A stretch of DNA of 52,685 nt from Legionella adelaidensis (lineage in GTDB: Bacteria > Pseudomonadota > Gammaproteobacteria > Legionellales > Legionellaceae). This document shows, one piece after another, positions 45,985-52,685 of the stretch (position 1 is the stretch's first letter; the number at the start of each line of letters is the position of its first letter). The position numbers and the translations under genes are program-made. The stretch is from NCBI RefSeq assembly GCF_900637865.1, contig NZ_LR134432.1, positions 1 to 52,685 on the forward strand, given 5' to 3'. Under the pieces are notes generated by a model. The model did no database searches. It was not told where the DNA came from and worked only from the letters and a program-made list of their open reading frames with translations.

Positions 45985-47411
45985 AATTAGCCGAATTATT
46001 AAATCCTTGGCTTAATCAACCTTTAGCAGAAACTGAAATAACCGGTATTCAAAACGATAGCCGAAAAGTGGAACCGGGTGAGTTATTTCTTGCATACCCA
46101 GGAGCTGCAGCAGATGGGAGGCTATTTATTGAATCGGCAATTAAGGCCGGAGCTACGGCGGTTGCATATGAATCACAAGATCTGCCTACTTCTTTAACGT
46201 TTCATGTACCATTAATCCCAATCGCAGGATTATCTGGGAAAATCGCTGCAATTGCTAATCGCTATTATAAATATCCTTCACGTCAGTTAAATGTTTGTGG
46301 GGTAACGGGAACCAACGGTAAAACTACTATTGCTTATCTTTTAGCTCAAGCGTATGGGTTATTAAATAGGGAAGCAGCTTATATAGGGACACTGGGACAA
46401 GGAAAAATTGGAAACATTGTACCTATTGGTAATACGACCCCGGATGCTCTTTTATTACAAAAAATATTTTATCAGTTTAAAAAAGAAGGCATTACGCAAG
46501 TTTGTATGGAAGTTTCTTCCCATGCTTTAGATCAGGGGAGAGTTGAGGGGGTTCTTTTTAAACAAGCCATCTTTACCAATTTAAGCCATGAGCACCTGGA
46601 TTATCACCATACCATGGAAGCCTATGCCGCTGCCAAAGCGAAACTTTTTATGAACGACTCCCTTCATACGGCGATAATTAATGAAGATGATTCCTTTCAT
46701 GATTTAATGGCAGCGCATTTACCGCGCCATTGCCAGAAAATTAGTTATGGGCTGACCAAAGGAACTATCCGGGCAGTTCGGTGCCAAATGGGTATGCATG
46801 GTAGTGAATTTGTCATTAAAACTCAAAAGGAAGAATTACCGACCCAAATTCAATTATTGGGGATGTTTAACATTTACAATGCCTTAGCTGTTTTTGCAAG
46901 TTTGGTGGCGGAGGGGTTTGCACCTAAAGCAGTTGCAGAAATATTACCAGAGCTTCATGCTTCCCCTGGGAGAATGGAAAGAGTATTAAATAAACCTTTA
47001 GCTTTGGTCGATTATGCACATACGCCTGATGCTCTGGAAAATGCTTTAGTTACCTTAAACCAATTAAAAATGGATCGGTTAATTGTAGTTTTTGGGTGTG
47101 GAGGTGATCGTGATAAAAGCAAAAGGCCTATTATGGCTAAAATTGCTGAACGATACGCTGATGTAATTATTGTGACTAGTGATAATCCCAGAACGGAAGA
47201 TCCGGCAAAAATCATAGAAGAAATTCTCGCTGGTATTACTAATTCTGCGAAGGTAACATCATTTGTAGAAAGAGAAGCCGCCATTCTTCATGCGCTTAAA
47301 ATTGCAAGAGAAAAAGATATTATTTTAGTTGCAGGCAAAGGGCACGAGGATTATCAAGAAGTAGGAAAACAAAAAATTCATTTTTCCGATCAGGAAATAT
47401 TGAGAAAATAG
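45981..47411 (+). CDS. murE: UDP-MurNAc-tripeptide (meso-DAP) ligase
   Basis: Adds meso-diaminopimelate to UDP-MurNAc-Ala-Glu. 476 residues with the N-terminal uridine domain, P-loop VTGTNGKTTIAYLLAQ, the carbamylated-Lys region and the DNPR motif (IIVTSDNPRTEDPAKI) that selects meso-DAP. Overlaps ftsI by 4 nt. It is the last gene of the cluster here: murF, mraY and murD do not follow. Confidence 0.97.
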   Translation: MKLAELLNPWLNQPLAETEITGIQNDSRKVEPGELFLAYPGAAADGRLFIESAIKAGATAVAYESQDLPTSLTFHVPLIPIAGLSGKIAAIANRYYKYPSRQLNVCGVTGTNGKTTIAYLLAQAYGLLNREAAYIGTLGQGKIGNIVPIGNTTPDALLLQKIFYQFKKEGITQVCMEVSSHALDQGRVEGVLFKQAIFTNLSHEHLDYHHTMEAYAAAKAKLFMNDSLHTAIINEDDSFHDLMAAHLPRHCQKISYGLTKGTIRAVRCQMGMHGSEFVIKTQKEELPTQIQLLGMFNIYNALAVFASLVAEGFAPKAVAEILPELHASPGRMERVLNKPLALVDYAHTPDALENALVTLNQLKMDRLIVVFGCGGDRDKSKRPIMAKIAERYADVIIVTSDNPRTEDPAKIIEEILAGITNSAKVTSFVEREAAILHALKIAREKDIILVAGKGHEDYQEVGKQKIHFSDQEILRK

Positions 47412-47461
47412 TTATTGCCGCAAGGGCCCAAACATTGGGAATATCCCTGGCTTGGCCAACA

Positions 47462-48433
47462 TTACCTTGATAAAGAGATAGAATAATTGCTGTCTTTTTC
47501 GAGTATTTCTATTCTTTTTCTAAAATTCAAAGTGGTTATTTTCTGAGCATTATCTATTAAATAGATTCTTTCCAGATTGGGAAAAATATTTTTTGTTGCC
47601 ATCCAAGATTCAGTAGGCATTCGTTCCAGTTCTTCTTTACTTAAATATATTTCTTTAATAAATGGGGCGCTGTTTTTGAATTTTGATAAGTTTTCTAATG
47701 GGATGAAGGGTAAATTATTAGCTTGTAAGTCTAGGGCGATAATATTTTGTGGAAGCTTTGATAGTACAGTGCCCAAGTTATTTCGAGTGTGGGTGCCTAT
47801 ATTATTTCCTCGAAATATTAAAAATTGTACATTAGAGCCTATGGCAGCAAAAGCTTGATCTAAATCAATCTCGATTAAACTGCCTAAGTCATTCTCGCTA
47901 AGGTCTAAAATCTTGGCACTTTTGATTGAGGAGATAATAGTAGCTAATTCGCTACCAGATTTCTTACTTAAATTATTACCGGCTAAAATGACTTTATTAA
48001 TACTATCGTTAAGTTGAGCCAAAAAAAGGGCCAAGTCTTGTGTTTCCATTAGGCAGAGCTCATTCCAGCCCAAATTGAGCTCGTTGAGACAGGAAAGACC
48101 GGCTAAAGCAGTACTTAAATCGCGTCCATTGTGATTACCCAGATTATTCCAGGAAATATCTAATCCAACAATGCTTCTTCTATTACTTAAAATTCTTTGC
48201 AGGTGAGCAACGGGCTGATCGCCAAAACCATTTTTTGCCAAGGAAAGCTCTCTGATCTCAGGTGAGAGGTTATTAAAAAGGTCTAACGCAACATCTTCAG
48301 CAAGCAATCCCAGTTGAATTCCAAAGAGGGAGAGGGAATTAGTCCCTTTAGGAATTGCTTGGAAAGCGCAATAATAACTTTCTGCAGAGTTGAAATCTTT
48401 CGGATAACACTCGTAATGTTTATTTTTTGGCAT
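47462..48433 (-). CDS. Leucine-rich-repeat protein, effector candidate
   Basis: 323 residues from ATG 48433 (MPKNKHYECYP); a TTG at 48457 would add eight. At least six LRR units of the RNI/NLRC type, each with an LxLxxNxL core: IRELSLAKNGFG, IVGLDISWNNLG, LNELNLGWNELC, INKVILAGNNLS, AKILDLSENDLG, VQFLIFRGNNIG, IIALDLQANNLP. The repeat type is eukaryotic-looking and common among Legionella effectors. No signal peptide. It lies convergent to murE in place of murF. Host-directed function is inference. Confidence 0.8.
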   Translation of the reverse strand: MPKNKHYECYPKDFNSAESYYCAFQAIPKGTNSLSLFGIQLGLLAEDVALDLFNNLSPEIRELSLAKNGFGDQPVAHLQRILSNRRSIVGLDISWNNLGNHNGRDLSTALAGLSCLNELNLGWNELCLMETQDLALFLAQLNDSINKVILAGNNLSKKSGSELATIISSIKSAKILDLSENDLGSLIEIDLDQAFAAIGSNVQFLIFRGNNIGTHTRNNLGTVLSKLPQNIIALDLQANNLPFIPLENLSKFKNSAPFIKEIYLSKEELERMPTESWMATKNIFPNLERIYLIDNAQKITTLNFRKRIEILEKDSNYSISLSR

Positions 48434-48543
48434 ATTCAAAGATAAATTTTGTAACAATACTTATCTATGCCATAACTACATATCCTTAACATAGATCCCT
48501 CTTATCCTTTTAGATGTACTGCTTGCACATCTTTAAATCTTGG

Positions 48544-49251
48544 CTAAACCTTCTCTATAGCTATTCTTTCATCAAATACAAAACAACGTCCTTCCCATAA
48601 TGATTGGGCTTCTGGTATTGTTGCCAAGTAATTTAAAATTCCACCTTGTAAATGGTATACCTCTTTAAATCCTAAATTTAACAAATAAGAAGTTGATTTT
48701 TCACAACGTATTCCGCCCGTACAAAACATGGCAATTTTTTTATCTTTTTTATCCATGAGATTGTTTTTTACATACTCGGGAAAGTCGCGAAAGTTCTCTG
48801 TTTTAGGATCTATTGCATTTTTGAATGTACCCAGCTCTACTTCATAATCGTTTCTTGTATCAACAACCACTACATCAGGATCATTAATGAGGGTATTCCA
48901 TTCTTCTGGACTTACATAAATCCCACAAGATTTTAATGGATTGACGTCGGGAACTCCCAAGGTAACAATTTCCTTTCTAAATTTTACCTTTGCTTTTTCA
49001 AAAGGCATCATGTCGTCGTAGGTTTCTTTAAAAACGAGGTCAGAAAAGCGAGGGTCTGCATGCAAATGATTATAAAATGCAATGATGTCTTCGGGTGTAG
49101 CGGCAATACTCCCATTAATGCCTTCATGGGCTAATAAAACGGTGCCTAAAATACGATTTTCTTTCATTACTGCTAAAAGTGGATTTTTTAATGATTCGTA
49201 ATCATCAAGGGGTATAAACTTATAAAATGCAGCAATTACATATTGTTTCAT
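48544..49251 (-). CDS. trhO: tRNA uridine(34) hydroxylase TrhO (rhodanese family), short form
   Basis: Makes 5-hydroxyuridine at the wobble position of tRNA. 235 residues: N-terminal ferredoxin-like part ([40 protein letters not shown]) and a rhodanese domain with [20 protein letters not shown] and catalytic Cys in [17 protein letters not shown]. coli TrhO is about 350; the Cys-rich C-terminal part is missing, as in several shorter family members. Ribosome site AGGTGAG. Confidence 0.88.
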   Translation of the reverse strand: MKQYVIAAFYKFIPLDDYESLKNPLLAVMKENRILGTVLLAHEGINGSIAATPEDIIAFYNHLHADPRFSDLVFKETYDDMMPFEKAKVKFRKEIVTLGVPDVNPLKSCGIYVSPEEWNTLINDPDVVVVDTRNDYEVELGTFKNAIDPKTENFRDFPEYVKNNLMDKKDKKIAMFCTGGIRCEKSTSYLLNLGFKEVYHLQGGILNYLATIPEAQSLWEGRCFVFDERIAIEKV

Positions 49252-49368
49252 GTTCTCACCTAACTAAACTACAATCTACTTTTTTTAATGTAGGCCTTAA
49301 TCTGCCTTTACATTAAAGGAGTGTAAGATACCATAATTTTTGCAATTCTCTGAATAAATTATTTAGGA

Positions 49369-51180
49369 TTATAGTGGTTTAGCAAAAAAATCTTTGTTTT
49401 CAGGCCTCTCCTCCCAACATTTTTCTTTTATTACTTGATACCGGGTTTGGATATATTGGAATGCAGAGTGCATATTTTTTACACTCGGACGTATTCGGGG
49501 TTCTGGTTTTATCTCTGGATTTGTTAATAAATTTGAGAAAATACCTTTAATATTATCTTCAATGGCCGGATCTTCTTTTATAACGCGAATATCAGTGTTG
49601 AGTTTGGTCGTATATTCTCTTTCCAGCTCATATAACTCATTAAGAATCAATTTCGATTCTTTTACTTTTTCACTTTTTTGCGTCTTGAAAAATCCCCCTA
49701 AATAATGCTCCAGAAGGTTTAAAAGACTCACCAACAGACTTGAATGTTCTTCTATTAATGCATTCACATATATGTATAAACCGCGAATTTTTTTCAATAT
49801 GGCTTCATTATGAAGTATCTTTTTACTTAAACATTCAAAGTGTTCAATAGCTTCAATGGTTGCTGCATTTGTGTGGAATAATTCAATTAATTTTTGGGGA
49901 TTCGCTTTATACAATAATAATTTTGCACCTTGACTACCATTTGCTAATCTTTGAATTTGACATTCAATTTTATGATCAATTTCTTTTATTCTGCTTATTA
50001 AGTTATGTGATTGTTTTTTTGCGAGCGCTATTAACTGTTGCTTGCATTCACTATCAAATGTGGAGGGAACAAATTCTTTTATTCTTTCCTGAATATGATG
50101 TGGCACAAGTATACGGAAAACAGAAGCAGGGAGACTGCCAATCCAACTCAAAGCATATTGAAAAGAGTTCGCTACTTTGCGTATGGGGGAAGGGAATTGC
50201 AACTCCATAAGCCATATCTGCCATTGCGCCCTCTCTTTTTGTTTGGCATTTTTTAATAAACACTTAAAGCTTTCTCTATTTTCTTGAATTAATTCTAAAG
50301 CATATTTTCTTCCAGTTAATAAGCGTTCATTACTTAATACTGCAAACTCCAATGTTTTTGCGTGTTCAAACTGGCCGCTAAGAATTTCTCGTTGTTTTCG
50401 TAATTTGAGAAGCGCAGCAAGATTTACTTGGGTATTTTTTAAAAAAATAGAAACCCGTTCAATGTTTTCTGGTAGAGGGTCTTGCCTATTAATTACCCTT
50501 AGGGATTGATCTCTGAAGTGGGCGGAGAGACTCATCGGTGTAGGGGAGCTGTCCTGATTTTTTGGGGTTTCCCATGTACTTTTACTATTTTCAATAACCG
50601 AAAGAAACTCTTCCGTTTTCGTCATCGCATTTTGAATTGCATCCTTAATGTCATTTACTTTAAATCCTTGTGTTCTAATGAAGATGCGCATAGCAAAATT
50701 CACATTATTTAAATTAATAAAGGTTATGCGCAGCATTGTGTAAAGTGATAAAACCAAATCATATACTTCAGAATTAGGAATTGCTTGATTTAACCAGCGT
50801 AGGTAATTGGTGATTAAGGCTTCCAGGTGGCTTTGCTTAGGTAAGCTACCGTGATCAAGATATAGTTCTGCCAAGATTGATTTAATATCAGTTAACAGTG
50901 AAAACTCTTTGGAAGAATGGTTTACCTTTTTTTGGTATTCATCTATATGTAATTTACCCAATAATAAGGATCCGATAGCTCTTTTGTCATACAGATCAAA
51001 TGATTTAAAAGCTTCAGAATTATGATCGCTTAACTTAAGTTGGATCGCCTTTAAATGTATTCCCTGTAAAAAATCATGAATGAGCAGAGCGGTTAAAATA
51101 AACGGGTTTTCATTGTGAGCCTGATAATCGCCACGCCATTGGTTAAAATTGAACTGTAATGTTTCTCTACTAATGCGCAT
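49369..51180 (-). CDS. Large helical hypothetical protein (603 aa)
   Basis: Not recognised. The ATG at 51180 has GGGAGA nine bases upstream, so it is preferred over 51219. Mostly helical and charged, without signal peptide; coiled-coil-like parts near the C-terminus (KVKESKLILNELYELEREYT). A weakly hydrophobic stretch is near the middle (FQYALSWIGSLPASVFRILV). The C-terminus is basic and Pro-rich with ENKDFFAKPL. Low-GC and flanked by an LRR gene, a setting that fits a type IV effector, but nothing in the sequence shows an enzyme domain. Confidence 0.7.
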   Translation of the reverse strand: MRISRETLQFNFNQWRGDYQAHNENPFILTALLIHDFLQGIHLKAIQLKLSDHNSEAFKSFDLYDKRAIGSLLLGKLHIDEYQKKVNHSSKEFSLLTDIKSILAELYLDHGSLPKQSHLEALITNYLRWLNQAIPNSEVYDLVLSLYTMLRITFINLNNVNFAMRIFIRTQGFKVNDIKDAIQNAMTKTEEFLSVIENSKSTWETPKNQDSSPTPMSLSAHFRDQSLRVINRQDPLPENIERVSIFLKNTQVNLAALLKLRKQREILSGQFEHAKTLEFAVLSNERLLTGRKYALELIQENRESFKCLLKNAKQKERAQWQIWLMELQFPSPIRKVANSFQYALSWIGSLPASVFRILVPHHIQERIKEFVPSTFDSECKQQLIALAKKQSHNLISRIKEIDHKIECQIQRLANGSQGAKLLLYKANPQKLIELFHTNAATIEAIEHFECLSKKILHNEAILKKIRGLYIYVNALIEEHSSLLVSLLNLLEHYLGGFFKTQKSEKVKESKLILNELYELEREYTTKLNTDIRVIKEDPAIEDNIKGIFSNLLTNPEIKPEPRIRPSVKNMHSAFQYIQTRYQVIKEKCWEERPENKDFFAKPL

Positions 51181-51228
51181 GTAAATCTCTCCCTGAAAAA
51201 AAATGCACATCCTGTGCATATTGGGTGG

Positions 51229-52290
51229 TTATTGTCCTAATAAAGATTTAATGGACTGGTTTAACCCCTGAGCATTATAGTATAGAAAATCGTGTCTTGT
51301 TGTGTGTTGATTGCGTAAATCCATAAAACAGTTTTTTTTATTTTTAGCTTGTTTAATCCTGTTTGTTTCATCCACAGGGTTGTAAATCGAGAGTATAAAT
51401 TCTTGCCAAGATTTCTTAATTGGTAAAAAAGTTATTTCAGTAGTGTTAGGGAAAAAGGGTGAGGTAAAACTATAGCAAGCATGTATTTGTTCGCTTAGCT
51501 TTAATACCGCATTTTTTTTTGCCTCAATACTATGGCCGGCGATATGCGGAGTGCAAATATAAGCAAAATCAATAATTTCTTCATTGATTGAAGGTTCGTT
51601 TGAGTAGACATCTGTGCAATAAATGAGTGATTTACTGCTTTGATTGAGCAAATCCTTTTCTACGACAACCCCGCCCCTTGAAGCATTAATGATAACTACC
51701 TTTTCTTTTAGATGACGAATAAAGTCGGCATTGATCAAATTTTTACTAGGGAAAGGCCATGTTTCATGGAGATTTGCGTGGATGCAAAGTAAATCGCAAG
51801 AATAAAGTGCTTCCATATCACAGAATTTTTTGGTTCTTGTTGCTTTAGCTTTGAGTGGATCAAAGCATTCAATTGTGAATCCTGCCCTTGCTAATCTCTT
51901 TTCTACCTGAGTTCCTACGGCGCCCAAACCAACTATCCCTGCTTTTTTCCCGCTCAGTAAATTGTTTTTTGTAAGAGAGGCCACCGTAGCAATTACATAA
52001 TCAGCCACAGCTATTGCATTGCAGCCGTGTGCATGAAACAGGTTAATATTTTTTTTTTGCAAGTAGTTACAATCTATATGATCGATACCGCTACTTGCGG
52101 TAGCCACACATTGAATAGTGGTATTGAAAAGAAGGGCCTCGTTGACTTTTAATGTAGAGCGGCAAAGCAATATATCAAAATCGTTTTTTAGCAGTGATTT
52201 TAATTCGTTCTCATCCTTATAAGTTACTACTTCAAAATGCAATGTAAAAATGTGTAAAAGAGGTAGCGAATTGTCAGCGAGGATTTTCAT
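51229..52290 (-). CDS. pdxB: 4-phosphoerythronate dehydrogenase
   Basis: NAD-dependent second step of the DXP-dependent pyridoxal phosphate pathway. 353 residues of the D-2-hydroxyacid dehydrogenase fold: MKILADNSLPLLHIFTLHFE, ATASSGIDHIDCNYLQKKNI, GCNAIAVADYVIATV, Rossmann motif AGIVGLGAVGTQVEKRLA, VVIINASRGGVVVEKDLL (catalytic Arg) and TPHIAGHSIEAKKNAV (catalytic His). Overlaps the upstream M50 gene by 4 nt (ATGA). Confidence 0.92.
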   Translation of the reverse strand: MKILADNSLPLLHIFTLHFEVVTYKDENELKSLLKNDFDILLCRSTLKVNEALLFNTTIQCVATASSGIDHIDCNYLQKKNINLFHAHGCNAIAVADYVIATVASLTKNNLLSGKKAGIVGLGAVGTQVEKRLARAGFTIECFDPLKAKATRTKKFCDMEALYSCDLLCIHANLHETWPFPSKNLINADFIRHLKEKVVIINASRGGVVVEKDLLNQSSKSLIYCTDVYSNEPSINEEIIDFAYICTPHIAGHSIEAKKNAVLKLSEQIHACYSFTSPFFPNTTEITFLPIKKSWQEFILSIYNPVDETNRIKQAKNKKNCFMDLRNQHTTRHDFLYYNAQGLNQSIKSLLGQ

Positions 52291-52685
52291 AAATTAAATA
52301 GAGCGCTAATTAAGTCTAACGATTTTAAGAAAACAGGAGTAAGAATTTTACTTAAAAGACCGCTGAATAATAACAATAGTAAAATAATAAGACCAAAAGG
52401 TTCCAGTCGCATAAAGGGTATACTTAATCGTTTGGGTAAAAGGCTTGCTAAGATACGGCTTCCATCAAGAGGAGGGATAGGAATTAAGTTTAGTAATGCA
52501 AGAACTAAATTGACTAATATACCCGCTTGTGATGTGAGTAAAAGAAAAAAGGCTATCTTTGATACATGTGGATTGAGCCACATTGCTAATTTAAAAAGCA
52601 TGGCCCATAACAATGCCATAAAAATATTTACCAAAGGCCCTGCCGCGGCCACAAAAGCCGTATCTCTACGAGGTTTTTTTAAAGT
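52287..52685 (-). CDS. Site-2 protease (M50) family protein, C-terminal part
   Basis: Membrane metalloprotease of the short YwhC/S2P type, without a PDZ domain. The frame is open to the window edge (TLKKPRRDTAFVAAAGPLVN), so the HExxH part is outside; an internal GTG is not the start. Helices and the second motif NLIPIPPLDGSRILASLL, with the third zinc ligand Asp, are visible. Differs from RseP at the other window end. Translation is coupled to pdxB. Confidence 0.85.
   Translation of the reverse strand, partial: TLKKPRRDTAFVAAAGPLVNIFMALLWAMLFKLAMWLNPHVSKIAFFLLLTSQAGILVNLVLALLNLIPIPPLDGSRILASLLPKRLSIPFMRLEPFGLIILLLLLFSGLLSKILTPVFLKSLDLISALFNL

Overview
The window is a low-GC (roughly 40% by eye) gammaproteobacterial chromosome segment, most consistent with the order Legionellales (Legionella and relatives). 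The reasons are the synteny of the core blocks (rseP-bamA-skp-fabZ-lpxA, grpE-dnaK-dnaJ-carA, mraZ-rsmH-ftsL-ftsI-murE) together with effector-like accessory genes: a leucine-rich-repeat protein, a large helical protein of unknown function, and a 438-residue protein whose central motif I associate with a Legionella hypothetical family. The genus cannot be fixed from the sequence alone.

Layout. 1-7367 (+): envelope block: the end of rseP, then bamA, skp, fabZ, lpxA, fluC/crcB with its DUF190 partner, and serS. lpxD and lpxB, the usual neighbours here, are absent. 7357-10370: two unknown genes, a beta-carbonic anhydrase and a SAM methyltransferase. 10367-14804 (-): a ZIP importer and a CDF exporter in one operon, then a 424-bp non-coding stretch with three perfect DnaA boxes, then recG. 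14888-22119: a PerM-like permease, a VOC protein, argS and an FtsN-like SPOR protein, an unusual P1B-type ATPase and folB. 22177-24148: a roughly 2-kb cassette bounded by a perfect 18-bp inverted repeat with a 4-bp GACT on each side; it holds a frameshifted remnant gene and the 438-residue effector candidate. 24347-28268: hemE, a flippase and a class II DAHP synthase.

28459-36125 (+): grpE and dnaK, each with a clear heat-shock (sigma32) promoter, then dnaJ, carA, metK and ahcY. carA has no carB beside it. 36237-39573: suhB, trmJ, an IscS-like cysteine desulfurase without the IscU-docking tail, and an A-type Fe-S carrier. 39671-42195: an unknown helical protein, fis, the RNase P RNA gene rnpB, and coaX. 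42411-47411 (+): the start of the division and cell wall cluster with an MraZ-type operator; it stops at murE. 47462-52685 (-): the LRR protein, trhO, the 603-residue unknown protein, pdxB and the end of a site-2 protease.

How the genes work together: the left end serves outer-membrane assembly and lipid A/fatty acid synthesis. The 28-36 kb block joins the DnaK chaperone machine to the SAM cycle (MetK makes SAM, AhcY clears SAH). The 42-47 kb block makes septal peptidoglycan. The accessory genes sit in gaps between these conserved blocks. No tRNA, rRNA, CRISPR array, intact transposase or prophage was seen.
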